From: Nonlabens ulvanivorans
GTDB lineage: Bacteria > Bacteroidota > Bacteroidia > Flavobacteriales > Flavobacteriaceae
DNA: 64,000 bases
Assembly (NCBI RefSeq): GCF_000755285.1
Contig: NZ_BBMK01000002.1
Location: forward strand, 186,001 to 250,000
Reading direction: 5' to 3'
The notes beneath the pieces are model-generated. The model had not been told where the DNA came from. It saw only the letters and a program-made list of their open reading frames with translations, and made no database searches. The translations under genes and the position numbers were made by a program. Below are positions 28,110 through 37,421 of this stretch, piece after piece. The stretch's first letter is position 1; every line of letters starts with the position of its first letter.

Positions 28110-30095
28110 TTGACTTTTAAAAAAATCATTTACATTATCATTATTGCGATGATTGCATTTTTAGGCTATCAAGCGATAAGCTTTTTTGGCCTAGAAGAAG
28201 ATAAAATTAACTCGGTATATTTAATACCAAGTGACGCTATCTTCATCATGGAGTTTGATGAGCCGCTCGAGAATATTGAGACACTCTCAAAGAGTGCTCT
28301 ATGGGATCATTTACAGACTAATGATCAAATTCATGAGATGTCTGCCAAAGTTAATGCGCTAGACTCTTTGTTCCAGCAAAAAAGTGATCTCTTTAATATG
28401 ATAGGAGAACGCGATGTCTTACTATCTGCCCATATGATTAAGCGTGATGATTATGCTTTTCTCTATGTAGTGGATATGGATAAGTTATCGCGATTAGGCG
28501 TTATTAAAAATAATATTAATCAATTACTCAATAAAGATTTTAAAGTAACCAAAAGAATTTTTAAAGAAGTTGAAATTACAGAAATCACTGATCTAGAGTC
28601 CTTTGAAACTCTTTCCGTAGCATTTATAAAAAACCAAATGATAGCCTCTTATACACATGCGCTGGTAGAGAACTCAATTACAGAATATGAAAATCCACAA
28701 ATAGGTAGAGATTTACAATTCTTAGAGATCCAAAAAGAGCTTAAAAAGAAAGGTTTATTTCGTTTATATCTTAATCATAAACAACTTACAAGCTATTACA
28801 AAGTCTTCTCTAATGAGCCTAGTGCAATTATTGAAACACTAGAAACCAATTTTAATTTCTCTGGATTTAATATAGATGAAGATGATGATCGTTTGTTAAC
28901 TGCAACAGGTTATTCTAGCGGTAATGAGGTAATGGATGCGCTGGTAAAAGCACTCGATGATTCGGGCACGGGCTCTATAGATGCCATCGGTATTTTGCCT
29001 CGGGAAACAGCGCTGTACATGAGTTTTGGCTTTGAAGACTTTATCACACTACATGAGTCTTTTTACGATTTATTGGGTGAAAAAAAGCCTGATTTGGTGA
29101 AGCAGTATGAAGATGGAAAAACTAGAGTAGAAGAGTTCATAGACATCGATTTAGAAAAAGATTTTTATAGCTGGATTGATGATGAGATCGCTTTCGCGAA
29201 AGCGGACTTCCCACAACTCAACGATAAGGACGGACTTGCCGTTGCCTTTAAAACTAAAGACATAGATGATAGTAATAAGCATTTACAGCACATAGAAAAT
29301 CAGATTAGAAAAACGACGCCAGTAAAGTTCCAAACTGTAGATTACAAAGGGTATGACATCCACTATTTAAATATTAAAGGCTTTTTTAAGTTGATATTAG
29401 GTTCGTTATTTGAAAACATAGAAAAACCATATTACACCACGATTAATGAGTACGTAGTTTTTAGTAATTCACCTATAACCTTGAAACTATACATAGATGC
29501 TTATGAGTCTCAGAAAACCTTGTTTACAGACGAGTATTATCGTGATTTTATAGATGAATTCAGTAATTCTAGCAACGTATTTCTATATGTGGATACAAAC
29601 AGATTAGCGCATGCTTCACAATCTTACTTAAATACTGATTCTAAGAAAGAACTTCAAAATAATGAGAGTTTCTTTTCTCAATTTACACAAGTAGGACTGG
29701 AATTAAAAGCAGACGGGAATCATTTCAAGACAAAAGCGGTGATTCATTTTGATGCAGATTATGATATTGAGGCACAACGTCTTGAAAAAAAATCTGAAGG
29801 CATACCGTTTTCGGTTTTAGAAATTGAAAAGGAGGAAATTAGCAAGGAAACGATTTTTAATATTCCAGAAATTTTCCCTAGCGATTTCACGGCAAATAAT
29901 TATGAAACTAAATTTAATACGGGTAAAACAGAAATGAAAGTATATCTAAAAGATGGTATGCCACATGGACGCTATAAGCTCTATTACTTCAATGGGCAAT
30001 TAAAGATTTCTGGTCGTTTCAATAAAGGAGAAAAAACAGGAACATGGCGTGCTTATACCAGAGATGGTAAGTTATATCACAAAAATAGGTTCTAA
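28110..30095 (+). CDS. Large membrane-anchored DUF3352-like protein with C-terminal MORN-type repeats
   Basis: This 661-residue protein has one N-terminal membrane segment (KKIIYIIIIAMIAFLGYQAI). The long periplasm-facing part contains many alpha/beta segments of the DUF3352 type (SDAIFIMEFDEPLENIETLS ... DVLLSAHMIKRDDYAFLYVVDM). At the end, GMPHGRYKLYYFNGQLKISGRFNKGEKTGTWRAY reads as MORN/toxin-antitoxin-like repeats. The start is a TTG (MTFKKII); the next in-frame ATG would remove the basic N-terminus. The palindrome at 29189-29204 lies inside the gene and encodes IAFAKAD. Function is unknown. Confidence 0.65.
   Translation: MTFKKIIYIIIIAMIAFLGYQAISFFGLEEDKINSVYLIPSDAIFIMEFDEPLENIETLSKSALWDHLQTNDQIHEMSAKVNALDSLFQQKSDLFNMIGERDVLLSAHMIKRDDYAFLYVVDMDKLSRLGVIKNNINQLLNKDFKVTKRIFKEVEITEITDLESFETLSVAFIKNQMIASYTHALVENSITEYENPQIGRDLQFLEIQKELKKKGLFRLYLNHKQLTSYYKVFSNEPSAIIETLETNFNFSGFNIDEDDDRLLTATGYSSGNEVMDALVKALDDSGTGSIDAIGILPRETALYMSFGFEDFITLHESFYDLLGEKKPDLVKQYEDGKTRVEEFIDIDLEKDFYSWIDDEIAFAKADFPQLNDKDGLAVAFKTKDIDDSNKHLQHIENQIRKTTPVKFQTVDYKGYDIHYLNIKGFFKLILGSLFENIEKPYYTTINEYVVFSNSPITLKLYIDAYESQKTLFTDEYYRDFIDEFSNSSNVFLYVDTNRLAHASQSYLNTDSKKELQNNESFFSQFTQVGLELKADGNHFKTKAVIHFDADYDIEAQRLEKKSEGIPFSVLEIEKEEISKETIFNIPEIFPSDFTANNYETKFNTGKTEMKVYLKDGMPHGRYKLYYFNGQLKISGRFNKGEKTGTWRAYTRDGKLYHKNRF
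29189..29204. repeat. Palindromic repeat copy inside the DUF3352-like gene
   Basis: Perfect CGCTTTCGCGAAAGCG, read as IAFAKAD in frame. Confidence 0.9.
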
Positions 30096-30184
30096 ATCTG
30101 GTTGTGATAATTAATTAAATAGACTCATATCTCGATGATAAGCTTAAAAGGTAAATTATAAAGACAGTTTTTAAGCGCTTTTTC

Positions 30185-30994
30185 TTATAACAATTCTGCC
30201 ATTTGCTGTTGTAAATCAATAGCTTTTTCTCTTGCCTCTTGTGCAAAATCAGTTCCTTGTGATGCGTAAATGATGCCTCGAGAAGAGTTCACTAACAATC
30301 CTATTTGATCGTTTTTACCATATTTCACAACCTCACTTAAAGAACCACCTTGTGCACCTACTCCAGGAACTAGTAAGAAAGCATCAGGTACAATAGCTCT
30401 TATGTCACTTAAATACTCAGCTTTTGTAGCACCTACGACATACATCAATCGTTCACTGTTTTTGTATTGTGAAGCTGTTCTGAGCACTTCTTGATATAAC
30501 GGTTTTCCGTCAACCGATTTAGTTTGGAAATCTGCGCTGCCGCCGTTTGAAGTAAGTGCCAGAAGAATGGCAAACTTATCCTCAAAAGCTAGAAATGGCT
30601 CTACAGAATCCTTACCCATATAAGGGGCAATCGTAACACTATCAAAGTTCAAATCTTCATAGAAAGCCTTTGCATATCGTGTAGATGTGTTTCCTATATC
30701 ACCACGTTTAGCATCGGCTATGGTGAAGTGATCAGGATAATTTTTGTTAAGATACTGGATTGTTTTCTCTAGTGCTTGCCAACCTTTCACTCCATAAGCT
30801 TCAAAGAAAGCAGTGTTAGGTTTATAAGCTACACAAAGATCATGAGTAGCATCTATAATGGCCTTTGCAAATGCAAAAATTGGATCTTCTTCCTGTAATA
30901 AATGGGCAGGTATTTTTTCAAGATCAACGTCTAGGCCTACGCATAGGAAGGATTTCTTATCGTGAATTTGCTGGGTAAGTTTTTGTAAGGTCAT
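30185..30994 (-). CDS. pyrF: Orotidine 5'-phosphate decarboxylase
   Basis: This 269-residue enzyme is the last step of UMP synthesis. The opening [16 protein letters not shown], the catalytic [11 protein letters not shown] (Asp-Lys-Asp array) and the C-terminal [11 protein letters not shown] ... [10 protein letters not shown] phosphate-binding loops are all present. The length fits the long (type 2) form common in Bacteroidota. It follows prfA with a 40-base gap holding short direct repeats of GTTCAA-like sequence, so prfA-pyrF is probably a two-gene operon. Confidence 0.9.
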   Translation of the reverse strand: MTLQKLTQQIHDKKSFLCVGLDVDLEKIPAHLLQEEDPIFAFAKAIIDATHDLCVAYKPNTAFFEAYGVKGWQALEKTIQYLNKNYPDHFTIADAKRGDIGNTSTRYAKAFYEDLNFDSVTIAPYMGKDSVEPFLAFEDKFAILLALTSNGGSADFQTKSVDGKPLYQEVLRTASQYKNSERLMYVVGATKAEYLSDIRAIVPDAFLLVPGVGAQGGSLSEVVKYGKNDQIGLLVNSSRGIIYASQGTDFAQEAREKAIDLQQQMAELL

Positions 30995-31034
30995 TTTAAG
31001 AATTCAAGTTCAACTTCGAGTTCAAATTCAAGTT

Positions 31035-32111
31035 CTACAAACCTTCATCAGTCATTTTCAACTTCTCTGTATTATCTACGAGTTGAAGTTCATCAATGAT
31101 CTTTTGAATATCACCATTGATGATATTATCTAGGTCATACAACGTCAAGTTGATACGGTGATCCGTAACACGTCCTTGAGAATAATTGTAGGTTCTAATC
31201 TTGGCACTACGGTCACCAGAACTTACCATGCTCTTACGCTTCTCAGAATCGGCTTCCATTTTCTTTGCAAGTTCGATTTCATATAAACGAGAACGTAAAA
31301 CCTTTAAGGCTTTTTCTAAGTTTTTATGAGAAGACTTTTGATCTTGACAGCTCACAATCATTCCAGTCGGCTCGTGGTGTAATTTTATGGCAGAGTAAGT
31401 TGTGTTTACAGACTGCCCACCAGGACCAGTAGAAGTGGTACGTTCAATACGTACTTCAGTCATGTCTAGTTCCACATCAAATTCTTCTGCCTCTGGTAAT
31501 ACCATTACTGTAGCAGCACTTGTGTGAACACGTCCTTGAGTTTCTGTCTGTGGAACACGTTGTACACGGTGCACTCCAGCCTCAAACTTAAGCGTTCCAT
31601 ATACATCTTCTCCATTTACTTCTAGTATGATTTCCTTATAACCGCCACTTGTACCATGACTGGTATCTACCACACTAGTTGTCCATCCTTTTGAAGAGCA
31701 ATATTTCTCGTACATACGGAAAAGATCACCTGCAAAAATACTCGCTTCATCTCCACCAGCACCAGCACGTATTTCCATTACAGCGTTTTTAGCATCTTCT
31801 GGATCCTTAGGGACCAGCATCATGCGTATTTTTTCTTCTAATTCAGGGATGGCATCTTTAGCCTCATCATATTGCATTTGGGCCATTTCAACCATATCTG
31901 CATCGCTACCATCTGCTATGATTTCTTTTGCTTCATCTAGATTTGCCGAAAGAGTCATGTACTCTTCACGCACTTCCATTAAAGCCTTAAGGTCTTTATA
32001 TTCTTTAGTAAGTTGAACGTATCGTTTCTGATCAGAAATAATATCGGGTTGGATGATTAAATCATTTACCTCGTCAAAACGATTTTTTACTATATTTAAT
32101 TTATCTATCAT
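31035..32111 (-). CDS. prfA: Peptide chain release factor 1
   Basis: This 358-residue protein terminates translation at UAA and UAG. The GGQ motif [14 protein letters not shown] is intact, as is the [21 protein letters not shown] stretch carrying the RF1 codon-recognition region. The N-terminal helix-hairpin ([15 protein letters not shown]...) and the C-terminal [12 protein letters not shown] motif are also present. It is full length. It heads the prfA-pyrF operon and is divergent from msrA. Confidence 0.95.
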   Translation of the reverse strand: MIDKLNIVKNRFDEVNDLIIQPDIISDQKRYVQLTKEYKDLKALMEVREEYMTLSANLDEAKEIIADGSDADMVEMAQMQYDEAKDAIPELEEKIRMMLVPKDPEDAKNAVMEIRAGAGGDEASIFAGDLFRMYEKYCSSKGWTTSVVDTSHGTSGGYKEIILEVNGEDVYGTLKFEAGVHRVQRVPQTETQGRVHTSAATVMVLPEAEEFDVELDMTEVRIERTTSTGPGGQSVNTTYSAIKLHHEPTGMIVSCQDQKSSHKNLEKALKVLRSRLYEIELAKKMEADSEKRKSMVSSGDRSAKIRTYNYSQGRVTDHRINLTLYDLDNIINGDIQKIIDELQLVDNTEKLKMTDEGL

Positions 32112-32173
32112 GGTCTATATCAAGTCTTGCGAAAATACAAAATTCGGCACAATTTTTTACTATATAAATCTCT

Positions 32174-32650
32174 ATGAAAACAATTCATAAAATAGGGTTG
32201 GGTGGCGGCTGTCACTGGTGTACCGAGGCTGTTTTTCAAGCAGTGGCTGTTGTTCAGAAAGTAGAGCAAGGTTATATTTCTAGCACAACACCATACGATT
32301 CTTTGAGTGAAGCTGTTATAGTACATTTTAATGATTTAGTGAATCTAGAGCAACTTATTGACGTTCATTTAGAAACGCATGCCTCAACACAACAACATAG
32401 TAGGAGAGAAGACTATCGTAGTGCTATTTATTATTTTGATAAGGAGACTCAAATAGAGATAAACTCTATTTTAAGCACGCTTTCGCAGAAGCGTAGTAAA
32501 AATTACATCACTGCTATTTTACCTTTTGTAGAATTTAAACCATCTCGCGAGTCCATCCAGAATTACTATAAAACCAGACCTGATGCGCCGTTTTGTAAAC
32601 GATATATCGAGCCGAAGTTAAAATTGGTTAGTGAAATAATTAAAAACTAA
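32174..32650 (+). CDS. msrA: Peptide-methionine (S)-S-oxide reductase MsrA
   Basis: This 158-residue enzyme repairs the S form of methionine sulfoxide. The catalytic motif reads GGGCHWCTEAVF, where most MsrA have GCFWC; the Cys nucleophile is kept. The core region (VVQKVEQGYIS, SEAVIVHFND, EDYRSAIYYFD, EFKPSRESIQNYYKTRP) follows the family order. It is shorter than the classical 210-residue form but within the small MsrA range. It has no signal peptide. A decayed palindrome copy lies inside (32477-32494). It is divergent from prfA. Confidence 0.85.
   Translation: MKTIHKIGLGGGCHWCTEAVFQAVAVVQKVEQGYISSTTPYDSLSEAVIVHFNDLVNLEQLIDVHLETHASTQQHSRREDYRSAIYYFDKETQIEINSILSTLSQKRSKNYITAILPFVEFKPSRESIQNYYKTRPDAPFCKRYIEPKLKLVSEIIKN
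32477..32494. repeat. Palindromic repeat copy (variant) inside msrA
   Basis: ACGCTTTCGCAGAAGCGT, consensus with a change in the right half, in frame as STLSQKRS. Confidence 0.65.
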
Positions 32651-32726
32651 ATGTCAGTCTGGTATAGTCGAAGATTTTCTTAACATAAAGATACATCTCG
32701 ACAAGCGCATTGTGACTCTTTAAAAC

Positions 32727-33905
32727 TTAATATTCAAAAACCCCAAATCCACTATCAATAGTCAATTTCTTAGAGCTAGCAGCTTCTACACGACCTATGA
32801 TTTGAGCATCGACATTAAAGGACTTTGAGATATCAATAATTTGCTGTGCAATAGATTCATTTACATATAGCTCCATGCGATGTCCCATATTGAAAACTTG
32901 GTACATTTCTTTCCAGTCTGTACCAGATTCTGCTTGTATCATTTTGAAAAGTGGTGGTAATTCAAACATGTTGTCCTTAACGATATGCAAGTCTTTTACA
33001 AAGTGTAAAATTTTAGTCTGTGCGCCACCAGAACAATGAACCATACCATGTAGATCAGCACGATTCACATCGCTCAAAATCTTTTTGATAATAGGTGCAT
33101 AAGTACGAGTAGGAGAAAGGACTAGTTTACCTGCATTAAGAGGACTACCTTCAACTGAATCAGTCAAATTTTGAGATCCAGAATATACTAATTCTTCAGG
33201 TACCGCTGCGTCAAAACTCTCTGGGTATTTTTGGGCTAGCGTTTTATTAAATACATCATGTCTAGCGCTAGTAAGACCATTTGATCCCATGCCACCATTG
33301 TAATCAGTTTCATAAGTAGCCTGACCAGAACTAGAAAGTCCTACAATCACATCGCCAGCTTTAATATTTGCATTATCTACTACATCGCTACGTTTCATAC
33401 GTGCCGTTACTGTAGAATCTACAATGATGGTTCTTACAAGATCTCCAACATCGGCAGTTTCTCCACCAGTGGAAATAATCTCCACGCCGTGTTTTTTGAG
33501 GTCTGCAATAAGTTCTTCCGTACCGTTAATTATAGCGCTGATTACTTCACCAGTAATAAGGTTTTTGTTTCTACCTATGGTGCTAGAGAGAAGAATGTTA
33601 TCTGTAGCGCCTACACATAGTAGATCGTCTACATTCATTATTAATGCATCTTGAGCAATACCTTTCCAGACTGAAATGTCACCTGTTTCTTTCCAGTACA
33701 TGTAGGCAAGGCTGGACTTAGTACCAGCTCCATCTGCATGCATGATCAGGCAATGGTCTTGAGAACCAGTCAACGTATCTGGTACAATTTTACAAAAGGC
33801 TTGTGGAAAAAGTCCTTTATCTACGTTTATGATCGCGTTATGTACGTCTTCTTTGCCAGCGCTTACACCACGCTGTGCATATCTTTTAGAAATGTCTTGG
33901 CTCAT
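32727..33905 (-). CDS. purM: Phosphoribosylformylglycinamidine cyclo-ligase (AIR synthase)
   Basis: This 392-residue enzyme makes AIR in purine synthesis. The opening RYAQRGVSAGKEDVH and the ATP/FGAM-binding motifs (HADGAGTKSSLAY, IALIMNVDDLLCVGATD, SSTGGETADVGDL) are typical of PurM. The long C-terminus contains LHGMVHCSGGAQTKILHF. It is full length for Bacteroidota, where PurM is longer than the E. coli form. A -7-like box at 33910-33917 lies right next to its ATG, hinting at a very short or leaderless transcript. Confidence 0.9.
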   Translation of the reverse strand: MSQDISKRYAQRGVSAGKEDVHNAIINVDKGLFPQAFCKIVPDTLTGSQDHCLIMHADGAGTKSSLAYMYWKETGDISVWKGIAQDALIMNVDDLLCVGATDNILLSSTIGRNKNLITGEVISAIINGTEELIADLKKHGVEIISTGGETADVGDLVRTIIVDSTVTARMKRSDVVDNANIKAGDVIVGLSSSGQATYETDYNGGMGSNGLTSARHDVFNKTLAQKYPESFDAAVPEELVYSGSQNLTDSVEGSPLNAGKLVLSPTRTYAPIIKKILSDVNRADLHGMVHCSGGAQTKILHFVKDLHIVKDNMFELPPLFKMIQAESGTDWKEMYQVFNMGHRMELYVNESIAQQIIDISKSFNVDAQIIGRVEAASSKKLTIDSGFGVFEY

Positions 33906-33909
33906 ATGG

Positions 33910-33917
33910 CAAATTTA
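33910..33917 (-). promoter_or_regulatory. -7-like box directly upstream of purM
   Basis: TAAATTTG on the minus strand fits TAnnTTTG and ends five bases before the ATG at 33905. This would place the transcript start at or near the start codon. Confidence 0.35.
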
Positions 33918-34044
33918 CTATTTACTAATAATTATAAGGTATTAAGTTTTAAGTATTAAGTAAAAAGTATGAATAGGTTGTTAAGAAACTGGAAAGAATA
34001 TTTAATTCTATCATAGATTCTGTAGCTACGATTATTTAAGTATA

Positions 34045-34060
34045 TGCTTTCGCGAAAGCG
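34045..34060. repeat. Palindromic repeat copy in purM-glnN gap
   Basis: TGCTTTCGCGAAAGCG, one edge mismatch, next to the glnN terminator. Confidence 0.8.
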
Positions 34061-34066
34061 TGTATA

Positions 34067-34100
34067 AAAAAAGCCTCTAACAATTAGATTAGAGGCTTTT
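34067..34100. terminator. Terminator after glnN
   Basis: AAAAGCCTCTAA and TTAGAGGCTTTT form a 12-bp stem with an 8-base loop, with an A-run that becomes the U-tract on the minus strand. Confidence 0.85.
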
Positions 34101-34122
34101 AAATAATATTTAATCTAGTTAA

Positions 34123-36312
34123 TTATCGAGTAAATAATAACTCACGGTACTTTGTAAGTGGCCATAATTCATCGTCTACTAATAATTCTAGTTTATCACA
34201 GTGGTAACGAATCTCGTCAAAGTAAGGTTTAACGCTATCACAATATAATGCAGCAGTTTCTTCTGCATTTTTAGCGTTGTTTGCTTTTTTACGAGCCTCA
34301 GTCATTTCAGTAATTCCTTTATTTATTTTCTCCATGTGTTCAGAGATTTCTTCAATAAGAATCATTTGTTCTTTTGCTACTTTTTTGAATTCTTTACCAT
34401 AGATCTCTTTTAATCCTACTACGTTTTCAATCAATCTGTTTTGATATTTAACGGCTGTAGGGATCACGTGATTGCGTGCGATATCACCTAAGATACGTCC
34501 TTCAATCTGGATACGTAATGCATATTCTTCTACTTCAATTTCATAACGCAATTCAGTCTCGACCTTGCTCATGATGTTCAAGTCTTCAAAAAGCTTAATG
34601 GTTTTTTTAGAAACCTTTGCTTTAAGTGCACCTGGTGTAGTCTTGTTATTACTTAGGCCGCGTTTTTTAGCTTCTTTTTCCCAAGCTTCTCCGTACCCAT
34701 CTCCTTCAAATCGGATTTTCTTAGACTTTTTAATGTACTCACGTAGTACATTAAAAATAGCCTCGTCTTTCTTAAGTTTCTTATCCTTAATTAAGGCATC
34801 TACTTCTTCTTTAAATTCAATTAATTGCTGTGCAACAATTGCGTTAAGAACAGTCATTGGGTTTGCACAGTTTGCTGTAGAACCTACTGCACGCAATTCA
34901 AATTTATTTCCTGTAAAAGCAAAAGGTGATGTACGGTTACGGTCTGTATTATCTAGAATTACTTCTGGAATTTTACCTACTACGTTTAGTTTAAGGTCTG
35001 TTTTCTCTTCTGGAGATAATTTCCCGTCAGTTACTTTTTCTAATTCGTCTAGTACTTTAGTTAATTGCGAACCTATAAATACAGATATAATCGCTGGTGG
35101 AGCTTCATTTGCACCTAGTCTGTGATCGTTTGATGCACTTGCAATAGTTGCTCTAATAAGTTCTTCATGATCGTGTACAGCTTTAATTGTGTTAATGAAG
35201 AATGTTAAGAACTGTAGGTTCTTCATAGGTGTGCTACCTGGTGATAATAAATTCACACCAGTGTCGGTAGCAAGTGACCAGTTATTATGCTTACCAGATC
35301 CATTAACTCCTGCAAACGGCTTCTCGTGGAATAATACTTTAAAATTGTGACGCAATGCTACTTTTCTCATCACATCCATTAATAAGGAATTGTGATCTAC
35401 GGCAAGGTTTGCTTCTTCAAAGATAGGGGGGGCAAGTTCAAACTGATTAGGAGCTACTTCATTATGACGTGTTTTAACAGGTATACCTACAAGCATACAT
35501 TCAGTTTCCATGTCACGCATATAGTTCAATACTCTAGACGGAATTGCACCAAAGTAATGATCATCTAGCTGTTGACCTTTTGCAGAAGAATGACCCAATA
35601 ATGTACGTCCTGCAAGTTGAATATCTGGACGAGAATCTGCAAGTGCACTGTCGATCAAAAAGTATTCTTGTTCCCATCCTAACGTAGCCATCGTTTTAGT
35701 TACGTTCTTGTCAAAATATTTACATACTGCAGTTGCAGCTTGATCTATTGTTTGTAATGATCTTAATAAAGGTGTTTTATAATCTAAAGCTTCACCTGTA
35801 TAGGCAACAAATACTGTTGGGATACATAGTGTAGTTCCCATTATAAAAGCTGGTGATGTAGGGTCCCAAGCTGTGTAACCACGAGCTTCAAAAGTATTTC
35901 TTATTCCGCCATTAGGAAAAGAAGAAGCGTCTGGCTCTTGCTGTACTAACTGTCCACCACCAAATTTTTCTATAACTGTACCATCCATTTCTAGCTCAAA
36001 AAATGCGTCATGCTTCTCAGCAGTTGCGCCTGTAAGAGGTTGGAACCAGTGCGTATAGTGTGTTGCACCATTCTGGATAGACCATTCTTTCATTCCTGTA
36101 GAAATATGATCAGCAACTTCACGGCTTATTTTAGTACCGTTTTCCATCGCGTCGATAACACTATTGTAAGCTTGTTTAGTTAAGTGCTGGCGCATAGAAG
36201 TTTTATTGAAAACATTCTTTCCAAAAATATCGCTGCGACGCACTGGTTCGTTTACTTCAACATTTTTACGGTTGAGTGTTTCTTTTAAAGCATTAAATCT
36301 TAATGTAGACAT
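34123..36312 (-). CDS. glnN: Glutamine synthetase, type III
   Basis: This 729-residue enzyme of the GSIII class (Bacteroidota/cyanobacterial) makes glutamine from glutamate, ammonia and ATP. Characteristic stretches are FGKNVFNKTSMRQHL near the N-terminus, GWEQEYFLIDSALA, KTRHNEVAPNQFELAP, and HEKPFAGVNGSGKHNNWSL in the active site. The length fits the family. In the NQFELAP-PIFEEANLAVDHN segment, the G7/C7 run at 35426-35432 encodes Pro-Pro where homologues have one Pro. A -7 box lies at 36344-36351. It is transcribed alone. Confidence 0.95.
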   Translation of the reverse strand: MSTLRFNALKETLNRKNVEVNEPVRRSDIFGKNVFNKTSMRQHLTKQAYNSVIDAMENGTKISREVADHISTGMKEWSIQNGATHYTHWFQPLTGATAEKHDAFFELEMDGTVIEKFGGGQLVQQEPDASSFPNGGIRNTFEARGYTAWDPTSPAFIMGTTLCIPTVFVAYTGEALDYKTPLLRSLQTIDQAATAVCKYFDKNVTKTMATLGWEQEYFLIDSALADSRPDIQLAGRTLLGHSSAKGQQLDDHYFGAIPSRVLNYMRDMETECMLVGIPVKTRHNEVAPNQFELAPPIFEEANLAVDHNSLLMDVMRKVALRHNFKVLFHEKPFAGVNGSGKHNNWSLATDTGVNLLSPGSTPMKNLQFLTFFINTIKAVHDHEELIRATIASASNDHRLGANEAPPAIISVFIGSQLTKVLDELEKVTDGKLSPEEKTDLKLNVVGKIPEVILDNTDRNRTSPFAFTGNKFELRAVGSTANCANPMTVLNAIVAQQLIEFKEEVDALIKDKKLKKDEAIFNVLREYIKKSKKIRFEGDGYGEAWEKEAKKRGLSNNKTTPGALKAKVSKKTIKLFEDLNIMSKVETELRYEIEVEEYALRIQIEGRILGDIARNHVIPTAVKYQNRLIENVVGLKEIYGKEFKKVAKEQMILIEEISEHMEKINKGITEMTEARKKANNAKNAEETAALYCDSVKPYFDEIRYHCDKLELLVDDELWPLTKYRELLFTR
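35426..35432. other. G7 run adding one Pro in glnN (in-frame)
   Basis: Seven Gs encode APPIFEE on the minus strand. Class III enzymes usually have APIFEE or APIYEE, so G4 would be expected. Confidence 0.6.
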
Positions 36313-36343
36313 GATATGGTGTTATTTTTATAATAATACACCG

Positions 36344-36351
36344 CAAAAATA
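36344..36351 (-). promoter_or_regulatory. Bacteroidota -7 box for glnN
   Basis: TATTTTTG on the minus strand fits TAnnTTTG, about 31 bases before the glnN start. Confidence 0.45.
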
Positions 36352-36428
36352 ATACTTTTTATGAATCAACCCTTGTTTTTTTAGGGATGTAATATCAACA
36401 AAACATTAAATTATGTCAATAACCCCCC

Positions 36429-37385
36429 CTAATTTATGATAGTAGAGAAGGCTAGGTAAATGAATAATAGATATGCACCTAAGTATATTATGCCTTTATA
36501 TCTTGAGATATTATAAGCCTTAGGTAAGAATGCTAGTGGTAATAACGCAAAAGAAATTCCTAACATCCAATAGATATCGTTATCTAATAATCCCATTCCT
36601 TCAGGATTGATTTGAATAGGTTGGATTAAAGCCGTGATACCGAGAACAGAACCTATGTTAAAAATGTTTGACCCTATTAGGTTACCTAATGAGATTGCTT
36701 TCTCTTTTTTTAATGCTGCTATTATAGAAGCCGCTAGTTCTGGTACAGATGTTCCTAGCGCCACCATTGAAACAGCAATTATACTTTCAGGAATCCCTAA
36801 GCTGGCAGCGATATCAACAGCGCCTTTAACTAATAATTCACTTCCCTGCCATAAAGCGAGTCCTCCTAAGGTTAAATACATAAAAATCTTCCACCATTTA
36901 GTTTCTTGTAATTCTTCTTCTACATTAACAGCTTCTGGATTCTTGCGAGCTCGTCTTATTAATAGTATAAGGAAAACAATTATCGAACCCAATAAGACGC
37001 CACCTTCCCAACGTACTAGGTTATTGTCAGATAATAAAAGGACATATAATAATATACTAAAAGCCATCATCCATGGCCAATTGAATTTAAAGAAATCTTT
37101 GTCTATCGCCAATGGTGCAATGAGAGCTGTTGCTCCTAGTACTAATGCGATGTTTGCAATATTTGAACCTATTACATTACCTAACGCAAGTCCTGAAAGA
37201 CCATCTAATGCAGATTGAATACTTACTATTAACTCTGGAGCGCTAGTAGCAAAAGATACCACCGTTAGCCCAATAATCATTCTAGATAGTTTCAACTTTA
37301 AAGATAGACCTACAGATGATCTTACTAGAAATTCACCACCGATAACTAAAAGAACTAAACCGATTAATAGATAAAATAAACTCAT
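36429..37385 (-). CDS. Calcium/sodium-type antiporter (YrbG/CaCA family)
   Basis: This 318-residue integral membrane protein has two inverted repeat halves. Each has the CaCA alpha motif: SFATSAPELIVSIQSAL followed by LALGNVIGSNIANIALVLG, and ALGTSVPELAASIIAALK followed by SLGNLIGSNIFNIGSVLG. These acidic and Asn/Ser residues bind the cation. About ten membrane segments are visible. It exchanges Ca2+ or a similar cation for Na+ or H+. It has a 43-base gap from the SUMF1-like gene upstream at 37422, so they may be co-transcribed. The stop (TAG) sits at the edge of a C7 run (36423-36429). Confidence 0.9.
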   Translation of the reverse strand: MSLFYLLIGLVLLVIGGEFLVRSSVGLSLKLKLSRMIIGLTVVSFATSAPELIVSIQSALDGLSGLALGNVIGSNIANIALVLGATALIAPLAIDKDFFKFNWPWMMAFSILLYVLLLSDNNLVRWEGGVLLGSIIVFLILLIRRARKNPEAVNVEEELQETKWWKIFMYLTLGGLALWQGSELLVKGAVDIAASLGIPESIIAVSMVALGTSVPELAASIIAALKKEKAISLGNLIGSNIFNIGSVLGITALIQPIQINPEGMGLLDNDIYWMLGISFALLPLAFLPKAYNISRYKGIIYLGAYLLFIYLAFSTIIN

Positions 37386-37421
37386 AAGAGAAGATGGTAT
37401 AGAATAACTTAAATTATATAA

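Noticed and set aside
32174..32650. GCHWC in MsrA as an inactivating change
   Set aside because: The nucleophile Cys is kept and F-to-H in this position is a plausible natural variant, so loss of function is not supported.
34565..35125. Plus-strand 186-residue ORF inside glnN
   Set aside because: It lies fully antisense to conserved glnN codons and shows no family features.
36634..37218. Plus-strand 194-residue ORF inside the antiporter gene
   Set aside because: It is antisense to conserved CaCA repeats and has no motif of its own.
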